Below are positions 32,908-43,970 of a stretch of 64,000 bases of DNA, piece after piece. The stretch spans positions 3,292,285-3,356,284 of the forward strand of contig OY725488.1 in NCBI GenBank assembly GCA_963281255.1, given 5' to 3'. The DNA is from Aphrocallistes beatrix (taxonomy: Eukaryota; Porifera; Hexactinellida; Sceptrulophora; Aphrocallistidae). Position numbers and translations under genes: made by a program. Within the stretch, counting starts at the first letter, position 1. The number at the start of each line of letters is the position of its first letter. The notes beneath the pieces are model-generated. The model worked only from the letters and a program-made list of their open reading frames with translations, was not told the origin of the DNA and searched no databases.

Positions 32908-33080
32908 CAAGCGCGCTTCGCTTGCTTGCGGACACTGTGTTCGCCAGACGCGCCATTTGGGCGCCTGGGCTCACACTGGTTAATTATATAGTAGATAATC
33001 ACTCTAAACATGTCTGTCTTACTCTTATAATCTATATCACTGGAAAAATCACCAAATTGTCAATTTTATTTGAAATCTGA
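32908..33080 (-). repeat. Helitron-like repeat, minus orientation, truncated
   Basis: Starts CAAGCGCGCTTCGCTTG with A before it (T on the complement, as in other copies). One hairpin is partly deleted. The body matches to the phrase ATCACCAAATTGTCAATTTT and then stops. Confidence 0.75.
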
Positions 33081-33171
33081 GTCCCTAATTTATGGAACTT
33101 GACGGAAACTTTCCGGAATTCTACTTGTAATTGCCTAATTTACGAAATACTCCATTCCAGATTATCTCAGT

Positions 33172-33397
33172 CAGGGCTGTATCAACCCAGTTGGCAAAAA
33201 CAAGTCATTTTTCATGGAAATTCCTTGACCACAATTCATTCAACTCTTTCAAAAAATGAGTTGTATACAGCCCACTCATTTTCGGAATGATGCATTTGTA
33301 CTAAATGAACTGGTTTCAACAATTCATTTTCATATGACGGCTATAATCAACTCATTGATATGATTTTGCCAACTCAAAATGGGTTGATACAGCCCTG
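33172..33397. mobile_element. hAT-type MITE with 8-bp duplication
   Basis: 226 bp, starting CAGGGCTGTATCAACCCA and ending TGGGTTGATACAGCCCTG, flanked by ATCTCAGT (33164-33171) and ACCTCAGT (33398-33405), 7 of 8 matching. No gene. Confidence 0.9.
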
Positions 33398-33405
33398 ACC
33401 TCAGT

Positions 33406-35203
33406 AACCAAACTTGGTGGAACCGATCAGGAAATTACGGATGATTAATTACATTTCTACTATTAAGTTTCAATTTATACATACATACGGACGAGATACT
33501 TCCTCCATGCTATAAGATCATCTCCCTACTGGTGCTGCACTCAAATTGTATTACGTATATTCACACTTTTCTTCAAATGTCCAATTTTAGATATAATACG
33601 ATAGTACTTGAGTAATATTTGCGATTATGATTTAGATTTTGGCAAATTTTAAAGTGATGTAAAATTTCTAATATTACATTTTTGAATTAATTTTCATAGT
33701 CACTAACTTGTTTTAACATCCGTTTAACTTACGATATTGGAATGCTTCTCAGTAATATTCATAAACTAACTATTGCGTTCCTATATACATACACTTCACT
33801 TTTCTGAGAATTGCTGATGATATTTCCCATATTATCTCATCACCTGGAAGGAAGGGCTAGACCACACATGTCGATGCAATTGTAGGCTCAAGCAATGAAT
33901 ATAAATAACAATATCTGCCCTATTATTTATCTGTCGTAACTTGCAAATCGCAACTCATACTGGGAACACGCAACTCATGGGGTCTTCGCTCATCTGGGGA
34001 GGCAGGCCTAACTTGCGCACTGATTTGGTGGATGGTGGTAGTATATGCTTCTGGGCATGTTGATTTACACCTACTATTGTTTTATTCTCAGCCTTCAATG
34101 ACCTAAATTGGCTGAGTGTGCAAAACTGAAATTTCTAACTATATAGACGTGGCAATGACGTCTCAATCTCGTGGTCTTTCAACATTTTCGTCTTTGGTGT
34201 CTGAACTCAATGGAACCATACTTTAAACTATGGATAACAATATTCGCATTAGAAGTTTGTATTCACTTTTACTGATTTTAATTGTACCATGGATCAGAAT
34301 GTAAGAGTCCGAAAAATTTGTGGTAAATGCTTACATGTTTATTTTTCACAATTCTGACTTTTTCGTGCAGAATAATTAGTTGAAAAGTTTGAAATTTTCA
34401 GATATAATAACATGTTGGATTGATTATTGAACCACAATATATATATATATATTTCAATCAATTCCAAAATTGATCATAATAAATTTAGATTGTTAATATA
34501 AATTTAATATTGTTTTGAACCATGGATAAATGACTTAGTGTTGTATGCGGTCTTCACTTATAGTTAAAATGACAATCCTCACAAACTTTTATAATTTCGT
34601 TCTCAGAATTTGTTCATTCTATAAACTTTATGTCATCATAATATAAGCTCTAAGCATAATACTTTAAATATTACCTCACAGATTTTCAAATTGATTACTC
34701 TCTTCAAAGTTTTAGATGTATACGTCAAAAAAAAGTCAAAAAATATACTAAACTTTGAATAAATTCAGTAAATCAGGTGGCAATGTAAAATTTGCACTTT
34801 TTAACGAAAAACATTCGGTCGAAATTAAGGATATATATCAATTAAGAGATATCCGATGTCAAATGAAGTTTCTTAAGATACCAAATAGTTGAATTCGAGG
34901 AAAGTTGAAGTATTATTACCTATAGCAACGGAGATTTTGAATTTTAAAAAATACATCGGGTTCAAATAGTGGTATCACTGATGTTAGACGCTCATTTTAA
35001 CTATATTGATATACCCGAGTAGACATATATCACAGTTTATGATAATAATTGAGCACAAACCATTTTTCCATTCATACGTAATACAATGGATGTATACGGA
35101 AGCGTTAATATTACTAATGAAATTTAAGACCTACAATATGATTAAGAAATAACACAATGTTTAACTAATAGTTGGGAGTGATTGAAATAAAGGGATTTTG
35201 GGT
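33406..35203. other. Gene-free AT-rich stretch
   Basis: No gene supported. Bases 34110-34250 resemble the body of the Helitron-like repeat in minus orientation (GGCAATGACGTCTCAAT and similar), strongly decayed. Confidence 0.35.
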
Positions 35204-35981
35204 CTAACTTGAAACAACGAAATTAACTATTGATATTTCTGGAAGTCGAGAACTTTTCGCTAGATGTATTTTTGGAGTTCTCATACCATCATAATAATAT
35301 AGAATACTGTTCGGCTTGAGAGTAAAATGATTTCCTGACAGCAATGTATATCCAATCAGGTCAAAATTAAGAATACGTCCATGATGTAATAAAGTAATGC
35401 GTTTGTCTCTTCCTTTTTCGTCAATGTCGAGATTTTCCATCTCTAAGATCAATAAAGGTGATAGATTGCATTTTGGGGGTTTAATTTTGCTCAAAATGGT
35501 AGTTTGAGAGTTAAATATATATTTATTGAAAGTTGTGCTATTTTCTAACTTTGGAAATTCCTGGGGACAACTTGAACGTTTCACTTCAATCTGCACTCAT
35601 ATCTCGTGTTGCATAGTCCAATATTTATTAAAAACTTAACCATTATGTATTCAGATCCAAAGAAATCTATAACACCATGTTTTTCTATTATACCCTTCTT
35701 TCTTGCGTGCCAAAAACGAAGCGTATCAAAATTTTTCATCTGTAGATATTTCAACATGTCGCGTAAATCACTTTCCATTGCTAGTATATGTTGAGATACT
35801 ATACAATTTCTTAATTCATGAATGTGTGGGATAATTAATATGTTAAATTGTTAACTAATTGAACATCTTTGTAATTACCTCCCCATTCCACACAAAGATC
35901 TTCAAGTCCCGAAAATAAATGTTTGGGAGGGTTTGTACAATTGATTAAATCATGTTGCTGGTTTGTGATTACTATTATCAT
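35204..35981 (-). CDS. Two-exon gene of an unrecognised family, one frame break
   Basis: From the ATG at 35981 an exon encodes about 34 residues (with CTNPPKHLFSGLEDLCVEWG) to a donor GAG|GTAATT at 35879. A 98-bp intron ends in CTAG, and exon 2 (from 35780) continues in phase with MESDLRDMLKYLQMK and GVIDFFGSEYIMVKFLINIG. Near 35590 the frame shifts by one; the remaining 130 codons include ITLLHHGRILNFDLIGYTLL, SGNHFT and YYYDGMRTPKI, ending at 35204. The HG...GNHFT...YYDG pattern is reminiscent of the histidine box of USP-like cysteine peptidases, but the cysteine box is not evident. It overlaps the end of the integrase pseudogene upstream, so it may be transposon-associated. Confidence 0.45.
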
Positions 35982-37090
35982 TTGTCGTGATGTTTCGTGT
36001 TAAGATATCATCTTGACTAGATGTAATCGTTTGACTATTCGCATTCAGTTTCGCTTCCCTACTGTTGACATTGTCTTTGTGACCTTGTTGTAAAATTGGT
36101 AGTGTGTCAACTATTGGATAAGTGGTCGTTTCGGAATTGATTTCGACATATTTTGGAAGGCGGGAAGGTTTGTTTCTGGGATCTGTCAAATACAGTCTCT
36201 CCATTATTGATGCATTTATCAGCTACTTTTAGATTACAACTTGAATTACATTCGTATCTATGCAATTTACATGAACAGTGTCTGGTAGCACAATTTCCTC
36301 GACATTGACATGACGTTTTACTACCTTATGAAACCAATTTAGCCACAGTGTACATCCTAATTTCTAGCTTTGGAATCATAGAAACACTAAGATAAGATGA
36401 ACCTCTTAGCTCAAATTCTCCTCTCCGATACTTCCGATTCAAACTCCTTGACTAGTTCCAATAGCATAAAAGCTCCCTGATACACTAGTTATTACTCCTA
36501 GAATATGATTCTGACCCAACTTGCCTCTATCTTCATTTGGTATAGGTACTCTAGCATTATCCCCAATTGTGATTTCAGGGGAACTCTTTGTTGTCGAATT
36601 CTTTGCCATTCTCGCACTGTAAATATTAGGTGCACCCAGTGTATAGAAAATTTTAATTAGGTTGTATGAAACTTCAATGCGCGTATTTTCTCTTTAAGGG
36701 GTATAGAACAATCCATTTTGTAAAATGATCTTGATAGTTAAGAATCCATTTATAATCACCATCAGGAGTAATCCTCATGTCGATAAGGTCTACTTGACCT
36801 CGAGATCCAAAGTTGAATATTGGTCCCACTCTTTCCTTGTGCGACCCTACCTTGAATGGTCAGGTTGGGTGTAGTGCTACATCAACTACACAACAGCGAC
36901 ATGCTATACCATTTCGATCCATTTTATTACAGTAGCTCATAGGAATTTTTGTGCAGACGGATTCAGTATTTGAAAGCTGGCTAGCTGGATTTCCTGTAAG
37001 TGGCGCCTTTCTTGACGTTATGTCATGTGTGGCTGCTTTAAGCGCCCCGATTCTATTTTGAGCTACTTTAAATGGCGAAATTACCACCAT
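35950..37090 (-). pseudogene. KRBA2-type integrase, internally deleted
   Basis: The minus strand, in several frames, retains FNFGSRGQVDLIDM, GDYKWILNYQDHFTKW and LKRKYARIEVSYNL, the start of an integrase core with its first catalytic aspartate in the QVDLIDM stretch. The phrase ending FYTLGAP is followed directly by unrelated sequence, so the remaining catalytic residues are deleted. Next come IGDNARVPIPNEDRGKLG and a cysteine-rich CQCRGNCATRHCSCKLH tail, both characteristic of the C-terminal half of KRAB-A domain-containing 2-like integrases. An upstream frame (36860-37090) may be the zinc-binding N-terminal part. Stops and shifts are numerous. Confidence 0.75.
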
Positions 37091-37722
37091 CTGTATAATT
37101 ATCAGTATATACTATTATTAATTAAAGTAGTATCAACACATGTATAATAATTTTGTATAATTTTGATTTATTTTGAAGATAATATAGTATATACTCGATT
37201 AGTATCAAGTGCAATATTGTATTTCCGATGTAAATATTGTCCCAGATGTGTCGTATTTTATCTGGTGCCGCGTCCAGTGAAGAGTAACCAAAAGAAGTAC
37301 GCCACCTCATATATTCCAGGGTCGCACCGAATAGTTTTACAGTAAATGCCTGATTAGCGGTATTATTCTTGGGAAGGCTTTCGAGTATATACCTTAATTT
37401 ATATTTGCATTGAGATCAAATACTAATAATTATTTACTTTCCTCTCTTCCTTCTTGGTGGCTACCTCCTCCCCCACAATCCTCCAATAGATGTAACTCGG
37501 TTTCATAAAGATACGTAGTATATAGCTCATACATGCCAATCAAGGTTAAAAGTCTCAACTCTCACGATCCAGTCGTTTCTACACGATTTCGAGTAAAATG
37601 TCACCAACTCAGTGTCTAACAACTGAATCGTGAGATTATTTTAGTGGAGCGACGGCTCTAGCACCTCAACCCTGATGAAGCACAAGCGAGCCGCACATAT
37701 TTTCCTGAAGCCTGTGCCTCAC
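37091..37722. other. Gene-free stretch left of a Harbinger insertion
   Basis: No gene recognised. Base composition rises in GC between about 37440 and 37720. The stretch is interrupted by the element beginning at 37726. Confidence 0.3.
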
Positions 37723-37725
37723 CAG

Positions 37726-39535
37726 CAGCCGTATTCACTAAGATCTTAAGCACTAAGATCGATCTTAAGACCAAACTTAGAGCTATTCACTAAGAATTAA
37801 GATCGAACTTAAGATCGATCTTAGTTAAGATCGAACTTAGAAATAACGTTAGTGTTAATATGATTAGAATATAGCATTATACTAATCAAATACAAAACTA
37901 TAGTATAATATTAGTAATGGTAAGTAGTCATTAATTATTGATCTAGTAAAAATAAACTATATTTCTTCTTTTTGAGCAAAATTGGAGAAATTAATGTCAA
38001 AATATTTGGAGCCCAGAATATTGATTAACCCACTCCTGTAACACATTGCTTCATCTATGTAGTTGTATCGCCTGGAATGCCTGGTGAGTCTCTTACAATA
38101 TCTGTAAATCTTGTTTTGACTTGATTGAATTCTATTATGAAATTCAATGTTTCATGCATGTAATCGATAATTATTCTACACTAGTCAATATCGAAGGAAG
38201 AGCTATCAAAGAGCATAAATTGTATCTCATGCATTCATAATATTATATTAAACAAAACAGATAAACAACAAGTGTCTTTGTATATTGTAATATTAAAACT
38301 TCTCTAAAACAAAATATAAACACTGGATATGAGCAGTACAATAAATTGAATATATCGACGCTAAAATTTCTGCGTCATTTGGTGTTACGAAAATAATGGC
38401 ACATTAGTGGTTATGGTAAGTCGGCGTCCTCCCGTGTATATAAATTGCTGCTGAGTACTTGCATTAACGATACCAAACCAAATGGGAAAATCCCACAAAG
38501 CATATTGGACCAGAGAAGAAGAGTGCAGTCTTATTATTGAAATTGAAGCAACTGGTGAGATTTTGAGAGGCTCAGGAAATTCTGCTGACAAAAACAGGAA
38601 GACAGAAAGACTGGAAGGGGTACAAACACTGCTGGACATGTAAAAGACGAGTACATGCAATTATATTAGCAGATAGAAGTATTTCTGACTCAGATCGGAT
38701 AACAGAGATGTTTCAAAACACCCTTGCTTTTAGCGGAATTACAGATGCTGTTGAACTTTTTCAAGCACCAGCTGAGAACAGCGAAACTCCAATAGCATCA
38801 ACAGTATAAACTGCAGGTCCCGTTGAATTTGAAAGTATTCCAATTTTAGTGTCTCCAGAAGTTGAAATCCCGACATAATATACTCGTAAGACATCAAAGA
38901 AAAGTTGGAAGAGAAGGCGAACTGTTGATGAGCAAGATGATTCGGTCGAATTCAGGAAGTTTTGTTTCAACAGATGACTGTATTCTCAGTACAGCTACAG
39001 TTAATAGAGGAGCAGAGGGACTATTATAGATTGAAACGTCAGACTGTTGGAAAATCCTTGTAAATAGGAAAATCTTAGGATCAAAGTGATTATTATCAGT
39101 GATGTGAATCAATATATAAAGCCTATATCCATAATTATGCATGTTAGAATGAGTGTAAGATTATATACTCAAAGAATGTATGTTTGTTTATTCATACCAA
39201 CCCAAGAATAATTTGACACGAAATATAGCATGTGATACATGTTGCGATGTTACACACAATAAGAGAAATGTTTTAAAAATATTTAAATTTTATTTGAAGT
39301 CTAATATCAATCAAGGTAGATTCAATGTCGATAGAAGTAATTTGAATAACATTTATGAATAATTAGTGGAAATCGAATCAATTCCAATACTTAAGACATC
39401 TCCCTAGATTGCTTAAAGTTCGGTCTTAAGTTCAGGCTTAAGATCGAACTTAAATCTTAGTGATTACGACTTAAGATCGAACTTCAGACTTAAGCACTAA
39501 GATCGATCTTAAGTTCTTAGTGAATACGGCCTCTC
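37726..39535 (+). mobile_element. PIF/Harbinger element copy 2
   Basis: The left end, CAGCCGTATTCACTAAG, is preceded by CAG. The right end, CTTAGTGAATACGGC, is followed by a duplicated terminal phrase (to about 39570). Both ends have arrays of TTAAGATCGATCTTAAG-type palindromes. The SANT gene lies on the plus strand, so this copy is inverted relative to the others here. Confidence 0.75.
38482..39030 (+). pseudogene. Harbinger SANT protein, heavily broken
   Basis: Begins MGKSHKAYWTREEECSLI and continues to GSGNSADKNRK, then stops and shifts. Downstream fragments include the KKSWKRRR-like basic patch. The mutations exclude function. Confidence 0.75.
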
Positions 39536-39570
39536 GGCCTCAAGTTCTTAGTGAATACGACCTCACCCTT

Positions 39571-40377
39571 GCCCCACAACTATTTGTGTTTCACGATAGA
39601 ATCGTGAGTTTTATTATTGTCTCATCCCCCCTTTTCATTACGTAGAAATGAACTGAACTAGCCCATTTAGTCATTTCTTTAGAAATAGAGCATTATTTAT
39701 TATAATTAGTAGAAATATTTTGAGAACTACCTATTTAGAATAATTTTTTTTACTTCAAAGTAAGTGGCCCCCAGGGCACTTTACTTCGGGGGCAAGTTAC
39801 TTTGTGACAGCATCCCGCCAAAAACGGGGCAATCACTTATCTTTTGAGAAAATATAAAATGTTTGAATTTTTCAATTCAGGATGAGAAACGATGACGTAG
39901 CGGAGTGATGACCCATCATATTTGATGGATGATGGAATCATCTGGTGCAACAAATTAATATACGCGTGCAATTAAATTCTCAGCAATCTATCACTAAAAA
40001 TGTCAAAGTTATGCACGAAAAACTGAAATTTCTAATTATATAAAAGGTGACAATGATGTCACCATTCCGTGATGAATCAACTTTTTCGTCTTTTTCGTCT
40101 AATAGAACTCAATGGAACCATACTCTAAACCATGGGAAATAATATACGCATTGGAAGGCAGTTTACTTTTTCCCGTTTATAATTTAACCATGCTTCAGGA
40201 TGTAAAAGTCTGAGAAATTTTGGATAAAAACAGACATGTATAATTTTCACAATTACGCTTTTTTGTATTGAGTAATTGCATGAAAAATTCGAAATTTTCA
40301 GAGATTATTTCAAGATGGATTAACCATTGATTATCCAATAAATGACATTTTAAATCTATTACAAAAGTGATTATATC
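39571..40377. other. Decayed Helitron-like sequence, no gene
   Basis: Bases 39885-40170 resemble the body of the Helitron-like family in minus orientation (ACAATGATGTCACCATT, GATGAATCAAC). There is no tail. No coding sequence. Confidence 0.4.
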
Positions 40378-40892
40378 AAGCGGGCTTCCCATGAATGCGC
40401 TGCACGGCTGGCGGATAATTTGTGTCCGTCAGAGTAGCCGTGCGGACGCCTAGACTCACATTGATTAATTATAAGGTAGATAACATCTCTAAATACTTAC
40501 TGTTATAATCGATATCACTCAAAAATCACAAAACTTTTCACTTTTTCATTTTTTGAAGCACAATGATGACGAGATAAAAATGTTGAGTCATCATTTTTTA
40601 TGATAGTTTTATCATATGTGAAAAATATTAATATCTAAAGTCTTTTAAAATTTCAGCCTTCTATCACCTAAAATGGCTCAGTTATAGTCTCATTACTTTG
40701 TTATGACGACATCATTACGCATCAAAAATTGAAAAATTTTGTGATTTTTCGAGTGATTTCGATTATAACAGTAAGACAAACGTATTTAGAGATCTGTTCT
40801 AACTTATAATTCATCAATGTGTTACTAGGTGCCTAAAGGACGCCTCTGACGGAGACAAAGTGCCCGCATGCCGCGCCGTGCAAGCAAACGAA
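40378..40892. repeat. Head-to-head pair of Helitron-like tails
   Basis: The left part (40378-40660) is in minus orientation and the right part (40680-40892) in plus orientation, so the GC-rich tails face outward and the whole reads as an inverted repeat. The hairpin arms are partly mutated on both sides. Confidence 0.65.
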
Positions 40893-41610
40893 TTTTGTTT
40901 TGTTTTGTTATTTTGGTATTGTGTTGTTTTGTTGGTTTGGTTTGGGATGGACGATGCATGAACATATTGTTTAATTTACACCAGGCACTACCCCCTGGGG
41001 GTTCTACTCGTACCCAGGTTCAGAACCGCTGCTCTAGAAGATTAAACACTATTGTCGTCTGATTACGTAATTCAGTTTCGTGTATGATTATGATTATTAT
41101 GATTATTTTTATTTTGATGATGCAGCGCAAGAATACTATATGCGAATAATATATTTTGAGAGTTTAGTATCTAATTTCTTTCTCATTTAATAGTTTAGTG
41201 TCTAATTTCTTTCTCATTTAATTTTAGATATTGCTCAATAAAGGTTCAACATACTCTAGTTATAGTAGTAACTATTTTAAATGCAGATGCAATTAAGTTT
41301 AATTGTGCATATTGTAGTAGTACATAGATAACCAATTCTATGAAAAAAGTCCTAGTTTAAACAAGTAAATTGTGGTTTAGCCATGCAATGACGTCTGCAT
41401 AACAATCAATATATATTGTGAATGGAAATTCAGTGTAGAATTTCACAACTGGAATAGTTTTGCTTGAAATTAGAGACAATATCAAGTATTATGCTAATTA
41501 TTTTTCAAAGCTACTTAATTTAATATATTTTGGTCCTGTAAAATATGGGTGATTAATAATAGTTTTACCAAGTGGAGAATTAGAGAAGCTGGACAATTAG
41601 AGATGACTTC
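40893..41610. other. Gene-free stretch
   Basis: Contains a T/G-rich run (40895-40950), an hAT-like half element (about 40975-41035) and a direct repeat of about 29 bp at 41165-41222 (AGTTTAGTATCTAATTTCTT and its copy). No gene. Confidence 0.4.
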
Positions 41611-41613
41611 TTG

Positions 41614-41978
41614 TACATACATACATACATACATACATACATACATACATACATACATACATACATACATACATACATACATACATACATACATACATAC
41701 ATACATACATACATACATACATACATACATACATACATACATACATACATACATACATACATACATACATACATACATACATACATACATACATACATAC
41801 ATACATACATACATACATACATACATACATACATACATACATACATACATACATACATACATACATACATACATACATACATACATACATACATACATAC
41901 ATACATACATACATACATACATACATACATACATACATACATACATACATACATACATACATACATACATACATACAA
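41614..41978. repeat. (TACA)n microsatellite, about 91 perfect units
   Basis: About 364 bp of uninterrupted tetranucleotide repeat. It directly abuts the truncated left end of a Harbinger copy. The open frames on both strands (Tyr-Ile-His-Thr and Tyr-Val-Cys-Met repeats) are artefacts. Confidence 0.98.
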
Positions 41979-43187
41979 CCTAGGGAGGTGTCTTAAGTAT
42001 TGTAATTGATTCGATTTTCACTAATTACTCCATAATTGTTGTTCAAACTTACTTCTATCGGACATTGAATCTACCTTGATTGATATGAGATTTTCCTATC
42101 TACAATGATTTTTCTAACAGTCTCTGACCGTTTCAATCTATAATAGCTCCTCTGCTCTTCTATCAACTGTAGCTGTGCTGAAAATACAGCCATCTGTTGA
42201 AACAAAACTTACTGCTGTAATGAAAGTAAGTCTGCAGCCTTCAAGAATTCGCCCGAATCTTCTTGCCCATCAGAGGTCGACTTTGGACTTTGCGTATATT
42301 CTACAGCTCTGCCATAGCTATGTACTGAGTTGAGTTTGCCTGCAATGTCTCTCCAGATTTGCTTTCTCCTTTTGTTTTTGTCAGCAGAATTTCCTGAGTC
42401 TCTCAAAATCTCACCTGCTGATTCAATTTCATTAATAAGAGTGCACTCTTCTTCTTCTTCGGTCCAATTTGATTTGTGGGATTTGTCCATTTGTATCGGT
42501 ATTGTTAATGCAAGTACTCAGCAGCAATTTGTGTACACGGGAGGACGCCGACTTACCATAACCACTAATGTACCATTATTTTCGTAACACCAAATGACGC
42601 AGAAATTTTAACGTCGATATATTCAATTTATTGTACTGCTCATATCCAGTGTTTATATTTTGTTTTAGAGAGGTTTTCATGTTACAATATACAAAGATAC
42701 TTGTTGTTTATATGTTTTGTTTAATATAATACTATGAATGCATGAGTTACAATTTATGCTCTTTGATAGCTCTTCCTTTGATATTGACCAGTGTAGAATA
42801 ATTATAGATGACATACATAAAACATTGAATTTTTATAATAGAATTCAATCAAGTCAAAACAAATATTTCATCACAGATATTGTAAGAGACTCGCCAGGCA
42901 TTCCAAGCCGTACAACTACATAGATAGAAGCTATGTCTTACAGGAGTGGGTTAATCAATATTCTTTGTTCCTAATATTTTGACATTAATTGTCTCAATTT
43001 TGCTCAAAAAGATGAAATATAGTTTATTTTTACTAGAGCAATAATAAATGACTACTTACCATTACTAATATTACACTTCAGTTTTGTATATGATTAGTAT
43101 AATGCTACATTCTAATGATATTAATCTTAACGTTATTCTAAGTTCGATCTTAAGACTTAAGATCGATCTTAGTGAATACGGCTGCTG
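41979..43187 (-). mobile_element. PIF/Harbinger element copy 3, left end lost
   Basis: Begins at the internal phrase ACCTAGGGAGGTGTC next to the microsatellite, so the left terminus is gone. The right end reads GTGAATACGGCTG followed by CTG, fitting a CWG target. It shares the interior with copy 1. Confidence 0.75.
42209..42490 (-). CDS. Deletion-derived short SANT protein frame
   Basis: A 93-residue frame starts MDKSHKSNWTEEEEECTLI, includes RKQIWRDIAGKLNSVHSYGR of the SANT domain, and then joins directly to the C-terminal phrase EFLKAADLLSLQQ. The middle of the usual protein (the Ser/Ala-rich linker and the basic patch) is missing, yet the frame stays open. It could still bind DNA through the SANT part. 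Most likely it is a non-functional remnant whose deletion happened to be in frame. Confidence 0.5.
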   Translation of the reverse strand: MDKSHKSNWTEEEEECTLINEIESAGEILRDSGNSADKNKRRKQIWRDIAGKLNSVHSYGRAVEYTQSPKSTSDGQEDSGEFLKAADLLSLQQ

Positions 43188-43970
43188 TTGTAATTTGTAT
43201 CAGAAAGTGGTCCTGACGTTTTGAAAACTCAAAACCATACACAAAGTAGTAGAGAAATTGGGGATGTATTTATATTCGTAAATAATATGATAATTAGCTT
43301 TATATTGAATTTTTATTGATAATTTAAGAAACAGTCGGCTCTATTATGTTCTTTTCCCCTCCTCTCTCTCTTCTATATCTATCAAACAATTCATCTTAAA
43401 TATGATTTTTAAAAGTTATTTAACGAAAATTATTACATCCCTAAAGTATCAAATTTTGTTGTTTTTAATCAATCAAACCCAGCCTGTGAATGGTTTTGAG
43501 TTTTCCAAATGTCAAGTTCACTTTCTAATACGAGTACAAATACTAATAGAAAAAAACTAGATAAATGCGCGAAATTTATAACTTGTTGAAATTTTACACA
43601 TTCACTGTACATCTAAACATTTTTTTATTTGGGGACATATACTCTATTTATTTTACATCCAGTGGTTCCGGAATGATTGCCTCGTCTAGGAAATGGCCCT
43701 TTCAATTTTTCCGAACCAATTAGCGATACTACCTGTCAATTCAAATTGACTTGTATTCTTCACCAATAGACTGTCTCGGGTTAGTTCAGACTCGCAGGGG
43801 TTTTTAACCTTTTGCACCATACGACCCCTCTTATAGATTTGGAAATACTCGCGACCCCCCATAATAACAATGTGAATTTTTTATTAGAGCTTATACTTAA
43901 TATGACATACATACTTGTACATAATTATGAATGAAAATTTTAATTTATAAGCTTAATGTAAAGGTTGAAA

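Noticed and set aside
41515-42009. Open frames of 125-151 codons on both strands
   Set aside because: Entirely produced by the TACA microsatellite.
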